Positions 9,601-21,600 of a stretch of 64,000 nucleotides of DNA are shown in pieces; position 1 is the stretch's first letter, and each line of letters opens with the position of its first letter. Origin of the DNA: Plutella xylostella (taxonomy: Eukaryota; Arthropoda; Insecta; Lepidoptera; Plutellidae). Location: the NCBI RefSeq assembly GCF_932276165.1, contig NC_063991.1, forward strand, positions 2,905,001 to 2,969,000. The letters are read 5' to 3'. The notes beneath the pieces were generated by a model. The model ran no database searches, was not told the origin of the DNA, and was given only the letters and a program-made list of their open reading frames with translations. A program made the translations under genes and the position numbers.

Positions 9601-12600
9601 TAATCCAAAATAGCGAATCCGTGTAGGCATCTTTAATCTGGATCAATACAGAAACTAATCCAAAATGGCGGAAAACCCCCAATAAAGCAACCATTCCAAT
9701 ATGGCGTAAAAAACCGCGCTAATTCAAAATTGCAGATCCGTGTAGCTATCATATATATTATATATATGTACTATAATCTCCATCAACATAGAAACTAATC
9801 CAAAAAAGCCGCGCTAATAACGAAACCATTCCAACATGGCGCAAAAAGCCGCGCTAATACAGCAATAGTCACAGAACACGCGGCTCCCGGCGTACACGGG
9901 GGACATGTTGCGCTCCCCGGAGACGCACACGGCCGGCGCCATCACCACGTGCGGCTCCAGGATCACCCCCGTGCAGAATAGGAGCGAGTGGGACAGGAAG
10001 TACACCTGCGGGGAATGTATAATAGAGAAGCGTATACAAAATGGCAACTAAATACGCGCTAAAAAAGAAACTAATCCAATATGGCGGATGCATTTTGGTA
10101 TCTGTAATACACATAAATATAAAATCGCAGCCAAAATGGCGGAAAACCCCTAATAAAGAAACCATTCCAATATGGCGGAAAAAGCTGTGCTAATAAAGAA
10201 ACGAATCCAAAATGGCGAATCCGTGTAGGTATCTATAATCTCCATCAATATAATAATTTTAAACGATAACCCCAAAGCTTTTTGGAGCTTTTTAAAAAAC
10301 TTAAAAGGAAGCTCTAACTATCCGAAGAGGATGACTTATGGTACCAAGATGTATTGCGACGGAGTCGAGATTTGTAACGCATTTAATCAATTTTTTCATA
10401 GTGTCTTCGGGACACCGACTACGAGCATTGATATGTCAGCGCTGAACACTTCTCTTACTGCAAATAAGTGTGGAACTATTTCATCCCTCCTAATTCCGAT
10501 TTCTGCCGTTGAAGCTTCGCTCCTCAAGTTAGACGATTCTAAGGGCGCAGGTAGCGATGGCATTCCGCCATTATTTTGGAAAGCCTGTGCTAAAGCTCTA
10601 GCACTACCCGTGACTACAATTTTTAATCGTTCTCTTAAGGAAGGTTATTTCCCTCTCATCTGGAAACGTGCCCATATCTTGCCTTTGCACAAAAAGGGTT
10701 CAAAAACTAAAGTGGAACACTACCGCGGTATCTCAATATTAAATACGATCCCTAAAATTTTCGAAAAGTTAGTACATACTTAACGCTGTTTATCCAATTG
10801 TACATCAAGGCATAGCAGACAATCAACATGGGTTTACCCGCAAGCGCTCTACAATTACAAATCTTGTCTCTTTCTCCGAGTTTGTTCTCGAAAATATGGA
10901 TGGCGGAGGTCAGGTTGACGTGATCTACACTGATTTCGAAAAGGCTTTCGATCGTGTGGACCACGTCATCCTCATCCACAAACTTCAACTTTTAGGCATC
11001 CATGGTGATCTGTTGCGTTGGGTTGCGTCATATCTTGAAAATCGCTCGCAAGCGGTAGTGGTTGGTGGGTTTAGATCAGACTTTGTTGGGATACCTACAG
11101 GTGTTCCTCAGGGCTCGCATCTGGGTCCCCTACTTTACAACGCGTACTTGTTTGACATAGGTAATTGCTTTAACTTCTCTGAACACTTGTTGTACGCAGA
11201 TGACAAGAAAATATTCTGTAAAGTTAGGAATCACACGGATTTTGTTAATATTCAAAACGATTTGAACAACCTCTGCACTTATTATTCATCTAACAATATT
11301 ACAGTCAATGCTAGCAAATGTGTGTGTATATCATTTACCCGTAAAATAAAACCCTTAACTTTTACATATAATTTTAACGGGACAGATGTGCAGAGATGCA
11401 GTCTTATTCGTGACTTGGGGGTTCATTTAGATGCTAAGATGTCTATGTCAGACCACGTTACTTATATTACTCAAAAAGCATACCGCTCTTTAGGGTTCAC
11501 ATTACGTGCTTGTGCCCATTTCAAAAATATTTCATCCCTTAAAACGGTGTATTGCTCTTACGTGCGCAGCATTTTAGAATATGCGAGCCCTGTATGGTCA
11601 CCTGACTACCAATGTTACAAAGATCAGATTGAACGTGTTCAAAAGAAATTTGTCAACCATCTGAATTATCGTTTCCGGAACTCTCCGGGCTCTTATGAGA
11701 GTGGTTGTCGTGAATATGGCTTGATGAACTTAGAGGACAGACGCACCGTGCTCGACATGTGTCTCCTGTATGACATCCTGCGCGGCCGCGTGGACTGCCC
11801 CGGGCTGCTGGCGCGGGTGTCGCTGTGCGCGCCGCGTCGCCGCACTCGCGTCACGCCCCTGCTGCATGCGTCCTACCGCTCTACTAACTATGCCGCCAAT
11901 GCCACGCTGGTCCGCATTGCACGCACTTACAATAAGAAATATAAAGATATTGACCTATTTATACATAGCAAAGCAGTATTCAAACATCACATCACCAATC
12001 TCACGAGCATGTCTTAGCGTTTTGTTATGTTACTAAAGTTACAGTATTTGGTTTGTTTGCTGCAGTCATGGCGTTATTGTCTTTTAATTTGTTTTTAAAA
12101 GTAGTCACTTATATATTATTGTATGTACAAATGTATAGTTCACCTTAGATATTATTTTTCATGGTTTTTCCGCTGACTTCATGCTTTTACAGTTTATTTT
12201 ATCAATCAGTCTCTTAATGTATGTATTTTTAATATGTTATGCTTTTATTGATATGATATAATTTTGTATATATTCTTAGGATATGTATATATATGTGTGT
12301 ATATAGTATTTATGTATATAGTATTTATATATGTATATAACTATATTCATTATTTTTAGTTAAGTTTATATTATATATTTACATTCATATCTATTTTTTA
12401 TATATATTTATAATTTCCTACCTACAAAATAAGTTATTGCTTGCTTTTTAATATTGCTCTTTGATCAGTAGATTTTAAGTACTTTTTAAGTAAAATGTGC
12501 ACCTTTACATCTTACTGTATTCCAGGGAAACCTATAATTAGCCTTTCATAAGTAATATGTTATGTTACGTAAACAATGTAAAACGCTGTTGGTTTTCTAA

Positions 12601-15600
12601 ATAAAATAAAATAAAATAAAATAAAATAAAATAAAATAAAATAAAATAAAATAAAATAAAATAAAATAAAATAAAATAAAATAAAATAAAATAAAATAAA
12701 ATAAAATAAAATAAAATAAAATAAAATAAAATAAAATAAAATAAAATAAAATAAAATAAAATAAAATAAAATAAAATAAAATAAAATAAAATAAAATAAA
12801 ATAAAATAAAATAAAATATATGAGAAAAGTCCTATCGTGGGAGTGGTAGGGAATAACACAATCTCAGGGGTATACAAACGTTCACTGTATTTAAGGTTCT
12901 ACAGACACGTAATAATGCAAGTGAGGTAATCTTATTGTAACACTAAACTAATGTCCGTTGAAAGCGCAAACGAGCGTGGTGTAGCCGGGAACGAGTTAGC
13001 CGCGACTGACTGCGCGGGCTTCGCTGGCCGGTGGCACGAGCGCGGGGTGCGCGCGGGTGAAGGGGAGGACGCGGGACGCGGTCTGCGCAGTAGAGCTGCG
13101 CAGTAAAACGGCGCGGCGGCGTGGGACGCTAACCGTTTTCGGCGCGCGATTTGTTTTCGCGGGAAAACGGTTAGCAGTCTTGTTACATCCTCCCCCTCTA
13201 GTCCGAACTAAGCGCCCTCGCGTTCGGAGTAGCAGACTGAGTAGTTCTGGTCCTCCCCCTAAACTGATCGTCGTCCTCGACGATGGCGGGGTGGTCTGCA
13301 CAGGCGTACTTGAGTCTTGAGATGTCTCAGCAGCACAGAGAGCTGCGCCGCCGTCACGCAGGCGAACGCGTCGAGTGTAGCGGCGGAAGCGGCGGGAGTA
13401 TCGCGCGCCGCGGGGGGGCTGCACGCCGCGTACTCGTTGGTCGCGTCGTGCGTGGCGGGTGAGGCGGCGGGATCGCGCGCCGCGTGCTGGTACAAGGCAC
13501 CGGGCGGGCCAGCCGAGCCTGGTGAGGCGGGGCGGCCGGGCGCCGCGTGCTGGTACAAGGCACCGGGCGGGCCAGCCGAGCCTGGTGAGGCGGGGCGGCC
13601 GGGCGCCGCGTGCTGGTACAAGGCACCGGGCGGGCCAGCCGAGCCTGGTGAGGCGGGGCGGCCGGGCACCGTGTGCTGGTAGGGGAGGCGGCGGGAGCGC
13701 GCGCCGTGGGCACGCTGGGCGAGCCGGGGCGGGTCATCACCGTCCTCCTCCGTCTGCGCAGGGGTTCTGCGCCGCGCGCTGCGTGCTGGTAGAAGGCACC
13801 GGGCGGGCCAGCTCTGCCTGACGAGGCGGGCGGCCGGGCTCCGTGTGCTCCCAGAAGGCACCGGGCGGGCCAGCTCTGCCTGACGAGGCGGGCGGCCAGG
13901 CTCCGTGTGCTCCCAGAAGGCACCGGGCGGGCCAGCTCTGCCTGACGAGGCGGGCGGCCGGGCTCCGTGTGCTGGTAGAAGGCACCGGGCGGGCCAGCTC
14001 TGCCTGACGAGGCGGGCGGCCGGGCTCCGTGTGCTCCCAGAAGGCACCGGGCGGGCCAGCTCTGCCTTACGAGGCGGGCGGCCGGGCTCCGTGTGCTCCC
14101 AGAAGGCACCGGGCGGGCCAGCTCTGCCTGACGAGGCGGGCGGCCGGGCTCCGTGTGCTGGTAGGGGAGGCGGCGGGAGCGCGCGCCGCGGGCACGCTGG
14201 GCGCGCCGGGGCGGGTCATCACCGTCCTCTCCATGAAGACAGAGAGCTGCGCCGCCGTTACGCAGGCGAACGCGTCGAGTATAGCGGCGGTCGCGGCGGG
14301 GGTAGCGCGCGCCGCGGGGCTGCACGCCGCTTACTCGTAGGGCGCGTCGTGCGTGGCGGGCGCGTCGTGCGTGGCAGGGGAGGCGGCGGGAGCGCGCGCC
14401 GCGGGCACGCTGGGCGCGCCGGGGCGGGTCATCACCATCCTCTCCATAAAGACACGGTTGGTCTTGGCGGCCTTGGCGACGGTGTCCAGCAGCACGCAGG
14501 CGAACGCGTCGAGTGTAGCGGGGAGGCTGCGCGCCGCGTACTCGTATAGCGCGTCGTGCGTGGCGGGCGCGTCGTGCGTGGCAGGGGAGGCGGCGGGAGC
14601 GCGCGCCGCGGGCACACTGGGCGCGCCGGGGCGGGTCATCACCGTCCTCTCCATAAAGACGCGGTAGGTCTTGGCGGCCTTGGCGACGGTGTCCAGCAGC
14701 ACGGAGACGAACGCGTCGAGTGTAGCGGGGAGGCTGCGCGCCGCGTACTCGTATAGCGCGTCGTGCGTGGCGGGCGCGTCAGGCACGGCGGGGGAGGCGG
14801 CGGGAGCGCGCGCCGCGGGCACGCTGGGCGCGCCGGGGCGGGTCATCACCTTCCTCTCGCCGGTGCAGCTGCGGTCGTCATCGTCGTCAAGGCCGGTAGT
14901 CGTAGGACGCGTAGGGCGGGCCAGCCAAGTCAGCCGAGGCAGGGCGGCCGCGCGCAGCATCCTCGTAGGACGCGTAGGGCGGGCCAGCCGAGACAGCCGA
15001 GGCAGGGCGGCCGCGCGCAGCGTGCTCGTGCGACGCGCCGGGCGTGGCGGGGGGGGCGCGTACCGCAGGGGACCCGCGTGCCGCGTTCTGCTCGTGCGCG
15101 TGGGGCGCGCCGGGCGCGGCGGGGAGGTCGCTCGCTGCGGTAGGGACAACCGCCACGTGCTCGGCGGGCGCGCCGCCGCCTGGGCGGGGCATTACCGTGG
15201 TCTCGCCGGCGGTGCCGCTGCTGTCGTCTTCGTCGAGGTCACGACGCTTCGCTCTTCCTTTTCCGCTGGCATATTGTTTCTTGCAATAACAGTTCGCACT
15301 CACAATTACAGTTTCGTGTCTCCACTAGTTGGGCGCCACTATGAGAAAAGTCCTATCGTGGGAGTGGTAGGGAATAACACAATCTCAGGGGTATACAAAC
15401 GTTCACTGTATTTAAGGTTCTACAGACACGTAATAATGCAAGTGAGGTAATCTTATTGTAACACTAAACTAATGTCCGTTGAAAGCGCAAACGAGCGTGG
15501 TGTAGCCGGGAACGAGTTAGCCGCGACTGACTGCGCGGGCTTCGCTGGCCGGTGGCACGAGCGCGGGGTGCGCGCGGGTGAAGGGGAGGACGCGGGACGC

Positions 15601-18600
15601 GGTCTGCGCAGTAGAGCTGCGCAGTAAAACGGCGCGGCGGCGTGGGACGCTAACCGTTTTCGGCGCGCGATTTGTTTTCGCGGGAAAACGGTTAGCAGTC
15701 TTGTTACAAATAAAATAAAATAAAATAAAATAAAATAAAATAAAATAAAATAAAATAAAATAAAATAAAATAAAATAAAATAAAATAAAATAAAATAAAA
15801 TAAAATAAAATAAACAGGGTGTCCACTATCTGGAAAGTCAGGGAAAGTCAGGGAAAAGTCAGGGAAGCTCTAGGTGGTCAGGGAAAGTCAGTGAAATTGA
15901 TGGGCCACCTGGAAAGTCAGGGAAAAATGACCTTTCTCTAGCAAAATTGTTAGTAGGTACTTTCCTTTACTAGTAATACTTCTTTTTTATGTGAAATACA
16001 TAAGTCATAAAATCTCATAAGTCATAGTAACAAAATCTCGTTTAGTTTTGGACTATTTTTGACTGATCCTTACTATTATACTATAACTAGCTTTTCCCGC
16101 GAGATTCGCTTCGCCTTAAAAAGTATTCCCGTGGGAATTCCGGGATAAAAAGTAGCCTATATTCTTTCTCAGGGTCTAGACCATATGTATGGGTGTTGAT
16201 ATTTATATTTAATATCTATCAATCTATGTATTTGTGTAAATATATCAGCTGACCGATACCCATAACACAGGCTCTGCCTAGCTTGGGGTCGGATGGCCGT
16301 GTGTGAGATGTCCCCACATATTATTATTATTATTATACCAAATTTAATTTAAATCTGTTTAGTAGTTTTGGTGTGAAAGAGTAACAAACACACACAGTTA
16401 CTTACGCATTTATAATATTAAGTTAGGATAATTACTTATACAATTAAGTTTTTTAAATCTACGTGATTTAATTAAATATGACAGTTGGAAAAAATAGTAG
16501 GAATTCTAAAAGATTTGCTAGATCCCAGACTCAGCTCGTATATATTCAGGTTCATGCAAAAGAGGGTGACTCATCTCACCATTCAAAACAAATTTAGTTA
16601 AAAGACTTTTATAAAAACGTAATTTTGTTGGTGCAGACGCGCTGCAGCCGCGCTCATTAACTGACTTGGAAAAAAGGAGGAGGTTCTCGATTCGCTAATT
16701 ATTTTATACGTCAGCGAGATCGCATAAGCTGCCTCCGCGCGGCATCTATTAATCAATAATCTATTTTTTTACTAATTTAGCAGAGCAAAACTTTATTCTA
16801 TTTTGTACTACATGTTTAATCAAAGTTCATAAAACACAACTAAGTTACAACTTTGTCAGGCAGGATACATACACGGCATACAAAAAAATGGATCTGTTTC
16901 AATTTCTATTTCGGTTTCAATTTCTACTTTAATGGTAATCACTGCAATTTTGGTCAGACCATTAAACTAATACTGCCTACTTTAATAGTCTGACCAAAAT
17001 AACACTGATTACTATTAGCAAAACTTGTACTAAGGAAGCTGCAAGGCGGATGCGGATGATGATTTTTTTAGGAAATTTTCAATACTCAGACAACAAAAGT
17101 TGTTTAGAATGACCTCCTAAGGTTTAAGAGGGAACCTCGAGAAATAGGTATTTAGGAAAACATTTGCTATCGTTTGTGCACTCATGCCCCGGGGCTCGGG
17201 TGCCATAGAGATAAATGTAGCTCGTGACAAACATACCTAGGTACTTTCCTTGAATAAATTTCAGGGGAAATCGTTATTCACCAAGTCAACATCAACAATT
17301 CTTTTTGATTTTGATGTCAATCGTTTCAGCTTAATATATTCTAGAGGGTAGGTTTCGCCTTTAAAAAATACATTGTTTTTGTTTAACAACGGCATGATTA
17401 GGCGCAATTTTGATTACAAAAATTGCGTTGCTTGAGGTGCCTATAAGTTTGGATCTATAGCAAATTTAGAGAACAGAAATAACTATAAACCTAGTAATTT
17501 ATTGTGTCGTTAATATCCTAAAAAATCATGGAGATTGGATAATATTTAGAAGTAGAACAACGTTAGTGTGTGTTAAGTGCTATACTTCCCTATTAATATA
17601 CCATTTTTGCCGACCCTCTATACATATTTTACGCAGTCAAGTTATAATAAGTGTAAAAAAAATGAATGTAAAACTTTGAAATCAAGATTTTGTCTTCAAA
17701 TTACCTAAATTAGGTTTATATGTTGATATTTGGTCAGGGAAATTTTCTGAAACGGTCAGGGAAAGTCAGGGAAAAGTCAGGGAATTTTTTGGAGCATTCT
17801 GAGTGGACACCCTGATAAAATAAAATAAAATAAAATAAAATAAAATAAAATAAAATAAAATAAAATAAAATAAAATAAAATAAAATAAAATAAAATAAAA
17901 TAAAATAAAATAAAATAAAATAAAATAAAATAAAATAAAATAAAATAAAATAAAATAAAATAAAATAAAATAAAATAAAATAAAATAAAATAAAATAAAA
18001 TAAAATAAAATAAAATAAAATAGAAACTAATCCAAAACGGCGGAAAACCCCGCGCTAATAAAGAAACTATTCCAATATGGCGTAAAAAAACCGCGCTAAT
18101 AAAGAAGCTAGTTCAAAATGGCAGATCTGTGTAGGTATCTATAATCTCCATCATCATAGAAACTAATCCAAAATGGCCCATCATAAATGAATTTATAATG
18201 CGCATAGATAAGAAACTAATCGAAAATCCCTGCGCTAGTAAAGAAACCATTCCAATATGGCTGAAAAACCCGCCCTAACAAAGAAACTAATCCAAAATGG
18301 TGGAAAAAGCAGCGCTAATAAAGAACCTACTTCAAAATGGCAGATCCGTGTAGGTATCTACAATCTCCATCAATATAGAAACTAATCCAAAAAAGCCGCG
18401 CTAGTAAAGAAACCATTCCAACATGGCGTAAAAAGCCGCGCTAATACAGCAATAGTCACAGAGCACGTGGCTCCCGGCGTACACGGGGAACATGTTCCGC
18501 TCCCCGCAGACGCACACGGCCGGCGCCATCACCACGTGCGGCTCCAGGATCACCCCCGTGCAGAATAGCAGGGAGTGGGACAGGAAGTACACCTGAAAGA

Positions 18601-21600
18601 AAGTAATCCAAAATGGCAGCAAAATCGGTGCTACTAAAGAAACTAAACCAAAATGGCGGAAAAAACCGCGCTAATAAAGAAGCTAGTTCAAAATGGTGGA
18701 GCCGTGTAAGTATCTATAATCTGGATCAATATAGAAACTAATCCAAAATAGCGTAAAAACCGGCGCTTATAATTAAACCAATTCAAAATGGCGGATCGAT
18801 ATAGGTATCTAAATTCCGCATCAATATAGAAACTAATCCAAAATGGCGGATCATAAGAAATTTTATAATGCGCATAGATAAGAAACTAATCGAAAATCCC
18901 TGTACTAATAAAGAAACCATTCCAACATGGCGGAAAAAGCCGCGCTAATACAGCAATAGTCACAGAACACGTGGCTCCCGGCGCACACGGGGAACATGTT
19001 CCGCTCCCCGTAGACGCACACGGCCGGCGCCATCACCACGTGCGGCTCCAGGATCACCCCCGTGCAGAAGAGCAGGGAGTGCGACAGGAAGTACACCTGC
19101 GGAAAATAGATAAACTAATTCAACCACTGTCTTAGACCGCATAAATAAATAAAGTATCCAAAATGGCGAAACTAATCCGAAAAAGCCGCGCTAATAAAGA
19201 CACCATTCCAATATGGCGGAAAAACCTCGCTGATAAAGAAACAAATTCAAAATGGCGGAGCCATGTATAATAATCTACCTATAATGAGCCTAAAGAAAGA
19301 AAATTGCGGAAAAACACGCGCTAATAAAGAAACCAATTCAAAATGGCGGATCGGTATAGGTATCTATAATCTGCATCAATATAGAAACTAATCCAAAATT
19401 AAGACAAATCCCGCGCTAATAATGCCACCACTCCAAAATTGCAGAAAATCCGCGCTAATAAAGAAACAAATCCAAAATGGCGGACTCATGTAGCAATCTA
19501 TAATGTGCATAGGTGCATACATAAGAAACAAATATAAAATCCCTGCTAATAAAGAAACCATTCCAACATTTCGGTAAAAGCCTTGCTAATACAGCAATAG
19601 TCACAGAACACGCGGCTCCCGGCGTACACGGGGAACATGTTCCGCTCCCCGGAGACGCACACGGCCGGCGCCATCACCACGTGCGGCTCCAGGATCACCA
19701 CCGTGCAGAATAGGAGCGAGTGCGACAGGAAGTACACCTAGGGAGGAAAGTAATGGTTTCGTCGGATTTTCCCCAAAATGCAGCTTCATAGCCACCTTCG
19801 CAGCAAGCACGTGAGCGGTTCGTTACAAATTACGAAAGGCCATAGAACAAAAGTTGTTCAGATAGACCCCCTGACTCAATGACTTATCCCTTTTCCGTTC
19901 GTCCACTTTTTACGGGACATCCCGTATAATTCGCATCAACAAAGAAAAGATGACATGGGGCTATTATTGACTACTCCAGTGTAGCAGAGCAGAGAGTGCT
20001 ATCGCTCATATTATTTAAAAACACAACAAACACTCACACCTTGTACTAATGTACTCCCTTGCGGGGTAGGCAGAGGTGCATTGATGCACCCACTTTTCGC
20101 CAGTGTTATGTTAGTCCCAATGTATTAGGGGGCGGGTCTATTGCCATTTTACGGGCACATCCAAGATCCAAGAACAAATATCTGTGCTTAAAAAATATCT
20201 GCCCCAGCCGGGAATCGAACCCGGGACTTTCGGCTTAGTATTTAGTGTTTAGTCTAGACTTTCGTCATATTATTTAGATAGCATAAATTGTGTTTCCAGC
20301 TATACTATCGAAACTGAATAATTTCCAATGTATCATCTATTATTCTTCTATTAGCAACACCGCTCTGTAATTTTTATAATAACTGCTTGCAAAATAAAAT
20401 CTTCCCAGAACAACTTAAAATTGCCAGAGTATTACCCATTTACAAAAAGGGATCTCGAATGGATCCCAAGAAATATAGACCTATATCTCTTCTACCGACA
20501 TTATCTAAAATACTGGAAAAAGTTATTAAACAGCAATTATTGGTGCACTTAAATTGCAACAAGATAATTAGTAACAAACAATTTGGCTACCAAAAAAGTA
20601 TAGGCACTATTGATGCAATCGATCTGTTGATAGATGACATAGTAACAAAGCTTAACCAAAAACTGAGAGTAGCCGGTATATTTCTTGATCTGAGTGCTGC
20701 ATTTGACATGGTCGATCACTCAATCTTACTAAAAAAACTCGATCATTACGGAGTTAGAGGAGATTTTTTAGAAATACTCACCTCTTATCTAGCAAATAGG
20801 AAACAATTCGTTGAAATAGTGTGCGTAAATAACAATAGTGAACTAACACAAACATCTAGTTTACAGAAAATAGAAAGAGGTGTACCCCAAGGTTCTATTT
20901 TGGGGCCAGTTCTGTTTATCATCTTCACAAATGACCTGATCACTTATACCGAAAAGCATCTGCCCAATGTACATTTAGTGGTATTTGCGGATGACACAAA
21001 TGCTGTTGTTAATTCTGATGATATAGCTTTACTAAGTGAAAGAGCTCAACAAGCTTTAATACTATTTAATCACTGGTTTAAGTGCAACAATTTAAAATTA
21101 AATACAACAAAAACGAATGTTATGCTATTTAAATCTACTTCTAGAAATAATGAAATAATAGACATAAACATTGACGGTGATCAAATTGCGCCAGTAAAAT
21201 CTGTAAAGTTTCTAGGAATACACATAGATGACAAATTAAACTGGAAAGATGAATTGCAGTCTGTAGAAAATACGGTGAGCTCAGCATGTTTTGCCTTACG
21301 CACTCTTCGTTATGAAATTGACATGACTAACCTTAAACAAGTATACTACGCACTTGTGGAGTCCAAATTACGCTATAGTATTAGATTTTGGGGAAATGGT
21401 TTTGAAGGCAACATCAATAAAGCGTTCGTCGTGCAGAAAAGGGCAATAAGAACGATGGTTAGGATATCCCAACAACATTCATGTCGAGACTACTTCCTAA
21501 AACTCGAACTTCTTACAGTACCATGTCTTTTCATACTAGTCATAACCACCGACCTAGTAAAAAAACTGCATGGCCTGGAAACAGAAACAGAGAGAAAGGA

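Larger units (their letters stand above)
8799..10259. repeat. Minisatellite array (left part) with embedded exon-3 copies
   Basis: Degenerate repeats of about 35-40 bp built on AATAAAGAAACTAATCCAAAATGGCGG and AAAACCGCGCT, alternating with stretches like TATCTATAATCTCCATCAATAT. Partial exon-3 copies lie at 9173-9311 and 9868-10005. The array is cut at CATCAATATA (about 10259) by a LINE insertion and resumes at 18022 with GAAACTAATCC, so both halves were once contiguous. Confidence 0.85.
15815..17814. mobile_element. 2.0-kb non-autonomous TIR transposon
   Basis: Ends CAGGGTGTCCACT and AGTGGACACCCTG are perfect 13-bp inverted repeats. Just inside both ends are clustered AAAGTCAGGGAAAAGTCAGG repeats in direct orientation. 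It is inserted in (AAAAT)n, so the target duplication cannot be read. No transposase frame is visible. A Lep1-like Helitron carrying a SINE fragment is nested inside at 16087-16430; the remaining interior (16431-17700) shows nothing recognisable. Confidence 0.85.
18022..19760. repeat. Minisatellite array (right part) with embedded exon-3 copies
   Basis: Same ~35-40-bp repeat as 8799-10259. It contains three partial exon-3 copies (18455-18592, 18959-19096, 19600-19737). Together the two halves span about 3.2 kb. Confidence 0.85.

Noticed and set aside
12560..12877. Open frame of repeated Phe-Ile-Leu-Phe-Tyr
   Set aside because: It is a translation of the (AAAAT)n microsatellite.
13496..14167. 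CRISPR-like direct repeats
   Set aside because: The units are contiguous 62-63-bp minisatellites without unique spacers, in a eukaryotic LTR element.
13259..15450. Several long Ala/Pro/Arg/Gly-rich open frames on both strands
   Set aside because: They overlap in many frames over GC-rich tandem repeats, lack domain motifs and a clear ATG start, and sit between LTRs. They are most likely due to composition.
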